This document shows positions 11,616-24,634 of a DNA stretch of 46,867 bases, piece after piece. The notes beneath the pieces are model-generated. The model did no database searches, was not told the origin of the DNA, and worked only from the letters and a program-made list of their open reading frames with translations. The stretch is from Paraglomus occultum (Eukaryota > Glomeromycota > Glomeromycetes > Paraglomerales > Paraglomeraceae). Location of the stretch: contig CAJVPJ010000088.1 in assembly GCA_910592205.1 (NCBI GenBank), forward strand, positions 1-46,867, in the 5' to 3' direction. How positions within the stretch are numbered: the first letter of the stretch is position 1; the number at the start of each line of letters is the position of its first letter. A program made the position numbers and the translations under genes.

Positions 11616-11929
11616 TTCGGAGAAATACGGTGTATTGTTAATTACATAATAATATCAACGTCTCAATGGTGGTTAGAGCTTAAGAAAAATTAGTTTAAAA
11701 AATTTGCTTCCAAACAGTTTGAAGACAGAAGGTTGTACTGATTTATCATAATATTATAAAAATAAATTCCTAATCGTCAAATGTGCCAGTAACAACTTGG
11801 TCATAAATTACATTAACATTTGCAAAGTCGATAGCATAATATAATTATATGCATAAATCTAATGTTCACGGAATTAATATTTGAACAATAAAACATATCA
11901 AGCATGCCAAACATTCCATTTTGATGACG

Positions 11930-12120
11930 GAATGTCTCTTATACATCTTTACCGTGACGGGGAAATTCGTCACGAAAATTAATGGAATAACCGCATGATT
12001 TTTCTAAAAACAAATAATACTTTTAAGTTAATTATAGTGACCGAAAGATTGTCACGAAATGATAATTATGTGCCTGTGATGGAATTTCGTCACGCGTGAC
12101 TGACGGATGCGTCACACTGT
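11930..12120. repeat. cluster of palindromic GTGACG/CGTCAC motifs
   Basis: The stretch carries repeated inverted copies of a short motif: GACGGAAT near 11938, CGTGACG(8 nt)CGTCACG near 11952-11973, TTGTCACGAAAT near 12052, and GATGGAATTTCGTCACGCG followed by TGACTGACGGATGCGTCAC up to about 12115. The arms could form several small hairpins. It may be the end of a miniature transposon or a protein-binding array. Nothing coding overlaps it. Confidence 0.45.
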
Positions 12121-13989
12121 ATTAATTAGTTATATATTAAAATTAATGTTGATCATGACAAGGAAGATTTTATCATCGGATCGGTCATGTCAGAAAAATT
12201 CTTTTAAAAGCGATTCCGTTGCAACGAGATCCATTAAATGAGCTTTGCTATAATTACATTACTTATTAAAAGAGATTGTTGATATGAGTAAAACACACTT
12301 TTTAGATGATTTACATATGTAACATACTGTATTAGTATGTATTAACACTTTAGCGGATAATGGCTTGCCCAAATTTATGGGTATTTTATTCAAAAACTAC
12401 AGTCAATCAGCTCCGCAATTTTTGCTGTTTGCGTAGATACGGCCAGTGTAGATGTATATTGTTTACTAATTTATCAGCAAAAATTACATAGAATTTTGCA
12501 TGCATGTGATTGTTATTCACAGCAAGGTGCTCGCTAAAAATAACGCTCTGTTTAACCTGTTGATACGGGTTTGGTAAAATCACGCGATTCGGCACTTAAC
12601 ATATTCATTAGCCGGAAGTTGAATTTGGGCAACTTTTTTGGAAAGTAAGCATTCTACCGCTATGCTACTGCTACATAAGAATTACGTGCATTTATAGAGA
12701 CTGCCTTCATATTAGAATAACTCATTGGAATTGTGAAATTGATTGCACATGCAGAACAGGGAGTGTGTGCATTTAGAGAGAGAGTTGACTGAAATGTTGA
12801 GGTAAAAAATTGTTTTCTTGCTGAGTATATTATCGAACAGCCAGTAGTGTATTGGTGTTAATCTTGGTTTAATATTAATTAATTAACGTTAATGTCGCAA
12901 AATAATGTATAAACGTGTTACTGATTTGTTACCAAGTATAATAGTAAACTCACCAAATTGTGTCTGTTTTCCATCAAATTCTTCAGCCAGAAACTTTTAC
13001 GAGGGTTATCAAAAAAAATGAGAACTTCGTTATCCCCTTCACACATTATCACAAAAATGCCAGCTAAAAGTTTCCCTTGTTATTATTGGTTTTCTATTTG
13101 TCGTCTATATCAGCCATAATTTAAGCGGATTATTGATTATTCAAATGGATACTAATACATGCAATAATATTAAAATAAACATAATCTATTAATAATATTT
13201 CCAATCTCGCTTCTACGTCCATTCAACTTCAAGTTATATCACAAATTTTGTATTCCCTGATTTACTGCCGAGAATTTCGCTCATCATCGTCCTCGTGGCG
13301 GTAGTGGTTCCCGAACCCCAACCTACGGCCCACTGTATTAATTATTCTTTGACAATAGCTTCCAAAAATAAGAAGGAATGCAAAAACGTAAAATTTCTTT
13401 ACGGTAACTGTTTTTCATTTATTTCGACAACGTCACGCAAACAATGTTGATATTGTCGTGTGATATTTAGCATTAGACAATGTTTAATGTGCAAATTTCG
13501 AATTGGAAGACCATAAAATAGATGGTGAGTCATTTCCCCCCGATTCATTATCATTTCCTACAGATACCATTTAAGGGTATCTTGTAGGATCACGGGGTAC
13601 TCAAAGTACTTTACGCCAGTTCAGAAGACATGGCGTTTCGCAAAGTATAACCTAATCTAGTAATGATTGCAAGTACCTAATACAATTTAGGTAATTTAGC
13701 ATAGGAAATGACGGTCGTTTGTTTGAACGGTTTCCTCATTATTGTTACGTAAACAAAATCCGTTAACTTAAACTTAATAGAATTGACCAATCGTAAAAGA
13801 ATAATTATAGAACACGTGAGCAAAACTGCTGCGCCTAGCCATTTTCGCATTAAATGTCCAATCAAATGAGAACCTTTGGCGCAACCCAAACTCTTCCACC
13901 CGTATTAGTATTCCCGTTTCCAACCTTCTGACAAGTATAATATTTAACATAGACAAATACATTAATATCATTAATCATCAGTAAAGACG
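12121..13989. other. intergenic region, no gene supported
   Basis: AT-rich DNA between the palindrome cluster and Atg2. A small GGTTC/GAACC hairpin occurs at 13306-13317. Short frames on the minus strand around 12407-12595 and 13677-13971 show no domains or usable splice pairs. The last few hundred bases presumably hold the Atg2 promoter. Confidence 0.5.
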
Positions 13990-16900
13990 ATGTCTACCGG
14001 ATGGTTTACTGGCTGGAGCTTAAACACTGCCATTACCGAAACTCTTCAAAAGCGACTACTTACGTTTCTGTTAAGGAAAGCTGTCGGTCAGTTTTTAGCA
14101 GAAGAACTGGATCTTAATAATCTTGAAGTGCAACTGGGCAATGGCTTTTTACAATTGAGAGAATTACAACTGAACGTTGAGGTATTTATCATTTACATAA
14201 CCACATGATCTTGAAGTCTTGCCGTACAGTCAAGCTGTGTGAGACGTAGCATTCTCACTAATTCTAATCAGTCAAGTCGTTTTTTCTTCTTTTTCGGGTT
14301 TATAAATATCGCCTAATTCTTTACTGTTAAACTTTGCGTATTATGGCTTGGTTACGCGTGATACAGGTTCTCAATGAACTTTTCACAGATTTACCGTTTT
14401 CGATTGCCAGCGGTAAAATTGGTGGAATAACCGCGCGTATTCCGTGGACAACATTTTGGAAACAGGAATATGTTTTGGAAATTGATAGTCTACAGCTTAT
14501 TCTCGTTCCTGAACAAGCAAAGCCTCGAAATGGTAAACTCTATTATTTCCAAAATAAAGAAGAATACGTGAATTATAAGGAAACGCCTGATCTCTTCTTA
14601 TTTATTTATTTTCAAAGGAAGAGTGATAGTAGAAACTGTTTTATGTACACATATAGTATGTGTTATTCAATAAGATTGTCTTTTTATTTTAGCCAAATCT
14701 GCACCCGAAGATTCCCATATATTATCTTCGTCAATACATTTCGCTGGAGATTTCCTTCAAAACGAGCTTCCGGCTGAAGCAGATGAAGCGCTTCGTAACT
14801 CTATCTATCAATCTTTTCATAATAGTGCGTCTTTCGTATCTGACAATAATGACAGCAACATTATGGAGCAATCTCAGACTTTTACTCAACAGGGAGAAGG
14901 AGAAATCGAAGGAATTCAAGTATTGGCAAGCTTCATTGATAATATAATTGCTAGTGTTAAAGTTGTGTTTAAGGATACACTGATTAGGCTGCATCACCAA
15001 TCTACGATATTACCTTCAGAGCATATGACGAGTGGTCAAGAGCAATTGAGAGATTATTATTTTGATCTGGAACTTCCTGAAATTTCATATAAGGATGAAA
15101 CGCTTGGAATGACGGACGAAAGTCAACCCGAAGTATCGAATGTCACGCTATCTGCAAAATCTAAAATGATTAAGCATCTTTCAATATCCGGATTGAGTAT
15201 TTGGCTTAGGGAAGAATTGACTGCCGCAACTCGTTCATCAGATGCTCCTCAAGATACTACATTTTTCAATAGTTCTCTTGCAACGAGTTCCATTCATTTA
15301 GATCCACAATCACTTGACAAAAAAGATAATATATTCCTTAGTGCATCCGAGTTTACAGAGGGTCACGACAGTGGGGATGAGTATTATGACGCTCATGATA
15401 ATGAATATATGCCAGATAATGGAAACAAAGAAGCAAAGTCGTATGAGGCGTTGCTGTTTCATTGTAAAAAAGAGGGAAACTGGGCACGAGTAACAGTTCG
15501 CCAGAATGCTCCTCCTCCTATCCATTTCGATAACCATAATGCATCAGCATCATACTATAATACGCAAGAGGCAATGCAACAATCGAATATTACTCAATCG
15601 TATAATATCGAATGTTTCATTGAGGCTCTGACTGGGATCATGACACCAGGTCAGGCTTCACTGCTTTCCGATTTGCTCAATGCTCTGATTGGGAGTGATT
15701 CAGAAGTGGATATCAAACCGTCTAGCGCTGCCGAGAGTGACGACGATATAATTCTTCATACTGACAACAAATATACATCAAGCGACTATCATACCACAAA
15801 GGCGACTAGCAACTTACCTCATGTTTTACATCAGAAGCCGTCATCTTTTAAAACGCATCAACAGTCAAGTAGTTATAATATGTCTAATAGTGTTAGTTCA
15901 CATTCTGCCAATGTACAGTCAACGGCATCTTATAATCAATCCGGAATGAACTTCAAGCTAGAACTGCGTTTAATAGAACTATTCTTCTTGTATAATGACC
16001 CGATCTTGGAATGTATTCCGGGAAGGGACACATTCGAGAAACGACAATTCGAAGAGAGTCATTTAAAGGCAGATGTCCATAGCTGTGTTCTTAGCGTTTC
16101 AAAACGAATGTCAGATGATAATCTCTATAACAAGAGGAGAACCGGGAGTACTTCGAGTGGTTCATTTTCATACGGACAACATAAGAATAGTGATTTGGAG
16201 GAAGCATCTAGCATCTCATTTAATCTAACAATATCTGACTTTTATATATTGGAGGCTTTGAAGGGACACTCGAGGCAGCGTTCGTCTGTCGACATATACA
16301 CACAGTCTAACGCGAGCTCTGCCTGGAAGTATTACCCTGTTTTACAGTTTGACTCTAATCTAGAAAAGGATTCCGGTTTTGAAGGGCATGACTATCCAGT
16401 TGAAAATATAAGGAGTAATAGTGAAGGAAAGAGTTGGGGAGGTAATAAGCATACGGATCACGGAGTCGATTCTGCCGTTATTAGAGTTGATATGCGATAT
16501 AATGAAGAAGAAGGTAAGATGTTTTCTTAAATGTAGCTTGAAAGCTTATGCCTACAACTAACTATTACATTAACTTATAACATAACAATACTATAGCGGT
16601 CAACATTTCTACAGCTAATCCTTCGCCTCAATTACGTCGAGATATAATTATAGAGTTGGAACCGCTTGAAATCTATCTTAATTTATGGATGATAGATCGG
16701 ATGTCTAAATATATAAATGGTATCGCTGGGAGTATCAACCGCGTGGATAAATTAGAAGAAGACAAGGCCCAAACTTTGTTTGCTTCAAGTATAATAGACG
16801 ATCTGGACGTTGGATCGAGCGAGGTACTATGTATCTGCGTACGTTGATTATAATTATCTTTCAATTAACAGGGGGTCTTTCTTTGCATAAACAGGACTCT

Positions 16901-19900
16901 TCCATAATACCGTCAAGACTTGAGATACGCAATGATTTGATTCGCTTCTGGCTCATATGCCCTGATATGAGTAGCGATGGAAGTTGTGAACATGGAATAC
17001 GATCAGATTTTATTATAATTGATGTAATTGAAATGAATATCCTAACGCCCGACGTCCGTTCTGGCAGAATTGCTAGACCTTACACTTTTGGTCACTCTGA
17101 TACGATTGAGACCGTAGCGAACTCGATTGATGAGAATCAAACGAGAGTTAAAATAGAGTGTCATAGTGCTAAAGTTTATTTGAAAAACGGTTTGTAGAGC
17201 ATGACAGTTGGTTATTATTGCAAGATTATCGTTGCTGTGGTTATTCGACGGATATGCTGATCTATTGTTTTGTATTATAGACAAAACTGAAAACATTCTT
17301 ACCGTTGAGAAGCTAGCTTCAGATGATCAATCACTGACTCCGAACATTTTGATAACTTATCGTCCAGTCAGTTCAGTAACAAGTAAACGGGCACCCAACG
17401 GATCATTTCCTTCAACTCCTTTTGCAAAAACGTTTACTTCATTTGAAGGGGAAGAACGCGTTAAATGGCATCCATCTGAGAGTGAAGAAGAGGAAATGCT
17501 AAATTTTAAACATCGTACTATTGAAAGATCCGTTAGTATTATGACTTTATGCATATTATTTGCTTACATACCTAGTAATTATCGCCCACAACTAGCTCTT
17601 ACCCGTTCTGTTGTTATATGCAGATCTTTGTCTTCAACTGTTTCTTCCCATTTACTCGAGCAGACATCACAAAACAATCGTACGATACACTATTACTCCT
17701 GCTGAACGATATATCAATATGGCAACAACCGAACATTGGTCAGACGGGAAATGATACTAGTTCATCTCTGACACCGACGGAACACTCTTTCGCAATTAGT
17801 GGCTTTGAAACACACATTCCACTAAACTTGGGATTTGAGGATGTTTCTTTGAACGAAGATACCTTGGAGCCGAGACAACGCGCGGGAGAAGAGTTTATTG
17901 GTATTGCCAAGGACGCAAAACCAAGCCTGGCCTCCTTAGTTGTCTCAATGGCGAATGGTACTAACTTTGATGATACTTGGCTTAGGGAAATCGTACATAG
18001 ACTAACTAGATTTTAATTTTATATCAGCCGAAATTAAGCTATTATGTGACGCAACCGGTGACATTCAAACAACATCTAAGCGATCTTATCAATTTGATAC
18101 ATCTGAATTTAGATTCTTTGCCGTCATAAATTATGAAGGAGAAGTAAGGATCGGATTTTCTTTTCCCTTCTTCCTAGTAAAATGTATAATTAGCTCATTT
18201 ACGTTTTTAAAAAAATACAGAACGTTACCTATATATGCGTGGATAATGATGACTTCACTCTTAGTGATACTTCGAATTCGAGGGAAAAAACGCAAATACT
18301 ACAGCGAACAATCGCTAAAGAGATCAAGGTATGTACTCTTTCATGATACGCCCGTAACCGTTTGTATACGCCAAGTACTAACGTCACCCAACACTAGACG
18401 AAGAATACGCATCCTATGAGCTTGATCATTATGGGCATCTTCTTTGATCAAGCTATTAATTATAAGGAGACAAAAATAGCTTTCTCGGTTAACGGGGTAA
18501 CACTAAAATATACTATGACACCCATGTGGATAGAGGACTTCTCGAATTTCGTGCAAGAACCTACCATGGTAAGGTAAACCCGCTGTTGATTTAGTAATGC
18601 ATGACGTATAATAATGCCAATTTGTTGTAAATATTGTTAGATACCATATACAACCATGACTAGTCATACCAAACTACTAGTCAACATCAATGATTCGTCG
18701 ATCTATTACAAACCCGAAAACCTCGCGTCGCGTATAGTGTTTGTAGTAGAGAATGTAAAGGTATTATCGTTTGTTTAGACATACAACTTAGTATTGGCTG
18801 CTGAGATTACATCTTTTTGTAGGTTTCAAGCAGAATAATTCCCGAGTCTCCGACGTTTTCATGTAAAGTTGTAGTACAAAATATGGACATGGTGATCGTT
18901 GATGATGTGAAGAGTTTGAGTGACCGCATAATTAACAGAGTTACCAGTGATCCGTTAGACGTAAAAACATATTGGAAGGTAACTATTCACTAATGGGACA
19001 CCTCTTTTACCTGTTATTTTCTAATGCATTGGATTTTTAGGAAATAGGTTTCGCCCATGCCGCCGCCCTAGATTTCGCCAATATAGCAGCACGAATTAAG
19101 AGAAATATATATCCCTATCTTGAGGTAACTTAAAAATGCATTGCAATCTCCATGATTTTCGTTCGTATTCATCAAATTTCTCTATTCCAGCTTAAGCTCA
19201 CGGACGAAAATTTAACTATTGAAACATGCGCCGATACCTTTCAAACAATACTTCAATTGCTGAATCATATATCAGCCACGTTCAGTGCACCAGATAAGAA
19301 GTAAGATCCTGATCTTGATTTCTTAAAGTGCCATCATAAGTTCCAACAAGTATTACTATTTTCGAAATCCAGGGATAAAAAGTCTGCCGATCCAACGACG
19401 TATATGTCGGTGGGTGATGGGATAACCGAAGCATTAGAAGGAAGCATATTGGGTAATGTAGGACATAGATGTTCATAGTTTTTAAGATACAATGAGGGTA
19501 CTCATCAAAAAATTTTTTTCTTTTCAGATGAAATAGACGAAAACGCTTTCAAATATTCGAAGCCAAAGACGATTAAATCAAGAACCCCCAAGAATCATTC
19601 AAAGCAGGACAATTTGAATCAAGATGTTATCTACTTTGATGAGGAGTTTTTTGAGAAAGATGAACCACGAGATAGGCCTGATAATAATGATGAAGTGTTT
19701 GAATCCAAGGCCGTTCGAGAGTTCGATGGAGGTAAAGATTGAAATTCGTTTTCGTTAAACGAAAACGATATTCTAATATAGTTTGTACTAGGCCTCGAAG
19801 ATTCCGAAAATGTAAAAGGTCTCGAAGACTTTGAAAATAAATTAACATGGGTAACACCTTATGAAATCGAATACAAGGAAGATCATTTTGCTGCACCAAC

Positions 19901-22099
19901 TGTCAGCGAACTCGAAGCAGCTGAAGGGTTAGATACTGTTCATTGTTTGGTAATGTATGTATTAGATTGCTGACATTGGTTCTCTCTAAACAGACAAAAG
20001 AAGAGCCTCATGCGTGTTCGGATACGAGACTTCAATGTCATATGGAAGCTATATGATGGATATGATTGGGAGAACACTCGAACGGAAGTATTGGATCGAC
20101 TTGCACGTGCCAAAGCTCAAGCTGAAATGCTTGCTGAAGCGTCTAAAGATACCGGAGAAGAAATGAATAAGACTGTGAATACTGAGACGAGTAGTTTCTT
20201 CGAGCAAATAGTGACAGGAACCCCATTCAGACATTCAGAATATGATACCTTTTCGCAAGCGACTTCTGAGATAGATTTTATGGATGATCATAGTGAGACA
20301 GCCAGTCAGTTCGGTAGCAAAACAGATACAGATAATCACTGTGGAAGAGAAGGGAGACGATCGAACCCTATTCACCGTCCTACTCGTCCGAAACTGAGTC
20401 GATCGCGATCTAGCAAATTAGATATAATATTAGAGAAAATATCTTTAGATTTTGATTCGTATCCAGAGGATGATCAAGTAGGCTTTCGCCTGCTTGTATA
20501 CGTTAAAGAGATCGAAATTCTTGACAAGATTAAAACTTCTGGGTGGGGCAAATTTATGTCACACATGCGATCAGCTGATGACAGGAACTTGTACGAGACA
20601 AAGTCCAAGATGGTTCGAGTAGAGCTAAAAAGTGTTCGCCCAACTCCATCCGATTCAGAGGAGCTCAGATTGAAAGTAGGTGTATATGCGGCGTTTAATT
20701 GTTTTCCGTCATTCGTAAACGACTAGTACTTATTCAAACATAACACAGGTTCGACTGTTGCCATTAAGATTCCACATCGATCAAGATGCTCTCAACTTTT
20801 TGATACGATTTTTCTCGTTCCAAGATCGCTCTGACAGCACGCCTAATACAGAAGATGATACTTATTTTCGTAAGTATTTTTTTAAACTCACTATTATCAG
20901 GCACTATTGGCACATCATGTTCAATTACTTTTGTTTAATCAATATCGTATATCTACACAGAGTACTTTGAAATACAGCCAGTTGTCATGAAAATAGATTA
21001 CAAACCCAAGCACGTTGATTATACAAATCTGAAAGAGGGAAACCTTGTGGAACTTATGAATTTCTTCCATTTGGAGGCTGCTGAAATGACATTAAGAGAT
21101 GTCACGCTTACTGGAGTATGTGTAGCTTTGTCATGTTGCGTTTAAATTCTGTAATGTCTCACGCTGATTTCAAAAATTTCATTGAAAAGGTTAAAGGATG
21201 GCGACGACTAATTGAAGATTTGGGCGCTGCTTGGTTGCCCCATATCACTAATACGCAAGTGTCCAATGTGCTGTCAGGAGTAGCCCCCATCAGGTCTCTA
21301 GTCAATATAGGTTCTGGAGTAGTTGATTTGATATTGCTTCCTGTTGAACAGTACAAGAAAGATGGCCGAATTATTAGAGGTGCGTTTTTTTTTATTAATG
21401 GCGGTTTCAGCGCGCGTAACTTTGTGTGCTGATACATAGTTGTATGGTAGGATTGCAAAAAGGGACTCAATCATTTGCAAAAGCAACGACAATGGAGGCT
21501 ATTAAACTGGGGACCAAATTAGCTGTGGGAACGCAAGTAATGCTGGAGCATGCTGATGAGATATTGTCATTCAACTCCGATGATAAGAGTGGTCGTGGAG
21601 CAAGCATGTCAACGGCAGCAAGCGAGGATGATAGCGATGATGACAATCAAGAAGGGAAACCAAGTAAATATGCACAGCAGCCAGCCGATATTAATGAAGG
21701 TAATTATACGATCTTGGTTTTCTTGTCCGTCATTTTGTCGCGTACGCTCAAACATAGTATTATGTTCATAGGTATTGAAGCTGCCTACAAGAGTCTCCGA
21801 CAAAACATTGGTACAGCTGCACATACTATATTCGCTGTACCCATGGAAGTGTATGAAAAGACTGGAGCACAAGGAAGCGCTAAAGCAGTCATAAAAGCTG
21901 TTCCAGTTGCTGTATTGAAACCTATGATAGGCGCATCAGAAGCTGTATCCAAAACTCTTCTTGGGCTACGTAATACCATTGATCCAAATCAGAAACTGGA
22001 GATGGAGGATGTGAGTTAAGATCTCTATTGTTTTTTTGGACACGTCCGCTATATACTGACATCTTTTTCATACTACAGAAATATAAGCGAAGAACGTAG
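13990..22099 (+). CDS. ATG2: autophagy-related protein Atg2, 2075 aa, 24 exons
   Basis: Bridge-like lipid transfer protein that, with Atg18 and Atg9, moves phospholipid from ER to the growing phagophore. Exons: 13990-14181, 14367-14532, 14693-16513, 16597-16823, 16895-17189, 17281-17531, 17624-17957, 18028-18143, 18221-18328, 18398-18568, 18641-18760, 18823-18978, 19041-19124, 19191-19300, 19373-19452, 19528-19731, 19792-19927, 19994-20675, 20749-20869, 20961-21115, 21190-21379, 21451-21699, 21772-22010, 22079-22099. Total 6228 nt, every phase consistent. N-terminal chorein domain (TETLQKRLLTFLLRKAVGQF, LEVQLGNGFLQLREL); family motif TIETCADTFQTILQLLNH in the middle; GLQKGTQSF and KAVPVAVLKPMIGASEA in the C-terminal amphipathic region; end KYKRRT. 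Length is typical of fungal Atg2. Exon 3 is rich in Ser/Asn and probably disordered. The acceptors of exons 4 (16597 or 16615) and 5, and the exon 7 donor, are the least sure. Confidence 0.93.
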
Positions 22100-22559
22100 A
22101 GTCATAGAGGTATATGAATGGTGGATAGAAATGGACATTGGTTCTCTTATTAAATACACATGTTTTTATAGATTATTATAACTAGTTACGACAGTTGATC
22201 TTGTTCGGTATCTGTACAATAAAATATATTTATAACGTCTAATGCAAGTCCACAAAGGCAGTATCGGCTCTCCGTACGGTGGATAAAGTATTGGACTTTC
22301 ATCTGCTCATAATATTTGAATTATGATATGCTGTTTAATTGAGACTGTTCAAGTTGATGAAAATGGCTTTTCCCAGTTTTCATACCAATTAACAAAGAGT
22401 CCTCTTATGATAAAGTTGTCAATGTATACCTCTCTCTTATACATGCCGTAGCAAACAACTTAAGGACTTTGATCTTTACATTTAGTAAGTAATTAATATT
22501 ATATGACATACGTACATATTTGCCATGCTGCAACAAAGTGAACATTCTATTATTTGACA
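22100..22559. other. Atg2 3' flank, intergenic
   Basis: No gene seen. CAATAAAATAT near 22216 could serve as a polyadenylation signal for Atg2. The dispersed repeat begins at the right end. Confidence 0.4.
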
Positions 22560-22791
22560 TAAATGAGGGGTTGATTATGATTATGATGTGGCTGTAAAAT
22601 TGTAAATCATGGTGCTCATTAATAAGTGGACTGTTAATTCTTTATCATACCAGAATGTGATAAATATAAATCATAACAGGATTAATATAGCATTACTATC
22701 ACTATTGCCTCTATATTAATATGAAAATTAGTTTACATTAAATCCACTATGGAACCAAAGAATTACAGCACCATTAGAAGTATTTTAAAGA
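22560..22791 (+). repeat. dispersed repeat, copy 2 (partner at 7734-8005)
   Basis: Collinear with copy 1, with small indels. It ends at an ATG (22749) opening MEPKNYSTIRSILKK, the same start as copy 1, but here the frame stays open to 22934, running into the MITE at about 22857. The continued frame after the MITE border is therefore not the original gene. Confidence 0.7.
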
Positions 22792-22856
22792 AAGCTCAAT
22801 TGCTCCGTATATTTTTAAAATTAACAATACCCAACCTCTCCAGATCAGGGAGGCAT

Positions 22857-22977
22857 TCATTTCACCGACAATCATTTCGCCGACAGGTACATTTCACCGA
22901 CAAAAACTACCAAAAAAGGATAATTTCAAAATAATGCTGGCGAAAATTTGTCGGTGAAATGATCGTCGGCGAAATGA
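22857..22977. mobile_element. MITE with ATTTCRCCGAC terminal inverted repeats
   Basis: The left arm TTCATTTCACCGACAATC continues ATTTCGCCGACA. The right arm read on the other strand is TTCATTTCGCCGACGATC then ATTTCACCGACA. The roughly 30-bp arms differ at about three positions and enclose some 60 bases. The 11-mer ATTTC(A/G)CCGAC occurs three times in the left half and twice inverted in the right half. No coding capacity. It appears inserted just downstream of the MEPKNY frame start of repeat copy 2. Confidence 0.7.
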
Positions 22978-22989
22978 ACCGGACCCGAA

Positions 22990-23067
22990 AAAACCACTTA
23001 TGAAATTTACCAAGAGGATTATAACTACTAAACGAGCATTAACACCAACACCAACACATGATGTACC
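22990..23067 (+). pseudogene. short coding remnant after the MITE
   Basis: Plus-strand translation reads KFTKRIITTKRALTPTPTHD then VPRKKRN and a stop at about 23067. It is basic and Thr/Pro-rich. It may be the remaining 3' part of the short MEPKNY frame cut by the MITE, but continuity cannot be shown here. Confidence 0.25.
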
Positions 23068-23408
23068 AAGAAAGAAACGAAATTAGAAGAAACATAAGTA
23101 ATTTAACCCAAAGCTTTGCACAAGGCATCCACCGATCGAGAAACCTATCAACGAAAGATCGTTCTTTATTGTTACGATAAAAGACTACTCAAGTGCATTC
23201 GTTTCGCATTTTGCTCTTTCAGACACAATAATTCTTATTATTTTGATTATGGGAATGTGTGCTCTTGAAAAAAAAGCACAAGAGTGATTGCATGGGAGGA
23301 AAATACTCGGGCCAAAGCCATTTATGAGTATAACCTATTCTTTGGCCACTCCGGTGCTAATTTTAAATTTCATTATCTTTATGCTATTAATAATATTATC
23401 ACTATTAT

Positions 23409-23576
23409 CTATTTCTTCATCTGTGTGGACGTTTCCCTTCTTTTCTTTATCGATCCAATGTTGAATCGCGCCTTAATGGTCTTTTCTCGCGGAATTGTTC
23501 TTCCAAGATAAAAGTTACGTATTGTGGAAGTTGTAACAGCTTTTTCTTCAAGTAATTTATAAATTTCGAATGACAT
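23409..23576 (-). CDS. 55-aa HTH-like fragment
   Basis: An intact ATG-to-TAG frame beginning MSFEIYKLLEEKAVTTSTI and continuing RNFYLGRTIPREKTIK, with a Lys/Arg-rich end. The pattern TTSTIRNFYLGRTIPREKT resembles the turn and recognition helix of small lambda-repressor-like helix-turn-helix domains found in many copies in Rhizophagus-type genomes (recalled similarity, not a search). Too short to be a complete regulator; a relic of a multicopy gene is most likely. Confidence 0.3.
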   Translation of the reverse strand: MSFEIYKLLEEKAVTTSTIRNFYLGRTIPREKTIKARFNIGSIKKRRETSTQMKK

Positions 23577-24634
23577 TTCGTTAAATGAAAATTTTGGGCT
23601 CTTTTATCGTATGGTCGTTTCAGAACGTTTCAACTGGCGAATAACCTTTGTTCTTTGTTGGGTTCGTTTTTGATAAGCATTATTTGTAGTGTTATTGACA
23701 GATTTAAGATGTATTGTTTCAACGATATTTATTGCGTTGTGGTTGATTTTTGGAGTAAGTTAACCGGTGTTGTTACAATAAATATCATATCGCGCAGCAC
23801 TTTCCAAGATCTTGGCAAAAAAGAATGTGCGGGCATGTGACTCTCGAGGTTTGTCCGTGAAGAAAGTGTACCACAATAACAGATTTTGATCTATTACATA
23901 TAAGGTAATGTTTATACGAAAAAAGTTTTTATGTGCCATTTGCAATAGCAGATACATTAAGAACTTTGTTATTTTTTATGCGTATATGCCATAAAAGATG
24001 GTTTTTTTCGCCGTAGTACGTAGTAATCATACGATTGAAATCTCGCAAAAGCAATAAATATATCAAAGTTCTTTACAATTCCATCAACCATACTAATACA
24101 ATATATCAAATAATTAAATAAGTCATTGCTGCAACATTAATGCTCAAATTTGTATAATCGTTGCTTAATAAAAATAACGATAGAAGATATTTTGGTTAAT
24201 GAAATCGTGGAGAATTAAACAATTTTGAGTATATTACATTTGCGAGATTATGAAATATCGTATTATTAATGCAGAATCGCTACTACGGCGATAACGATTG
24301 AAACCCGAAAAATTCGGCAGACTCGTGCTATGAGCCACACAAGCCATCATATTTATCGTTATTGGGCAAATTCAAAAAAGGCAGTCCCATGACAACTATT
24401 GAACTTTGTGTCGGCATGTCGTCTCACGCAGACCCGAGAACTGAGAGCTTGCGATCGATCGAGAAATGTTTAATTTAAGGAGTAATAAAAAACAGAAACA
24501 GGTCACATGACAATGTAAGTCTCCCTTCTACATTTGCATACGCATATAGTCACAGGGTCACACCGTAGGGTAATATTAATCGTAATATTAAAATTCACGC
24601 GTCAAACCAGTTCACCGCTCAGGCTTAAACCAAC
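23577..24634. other. intergenic region upstream of the lipase gene
   Basis: AT-rich DNA with no supportable gene. Frames at 23655-23840 (+) and 23760-23957 (-) have no recognisable content. Confidence 0.4.

Noticed and set aside
13306-13317. GGTTC..GAACC hairpin resembling a tRNA T-arm
   Set aside because: The loop is only two bases and no D-arm, anticodon arm or acceptor stem can be formed around it.
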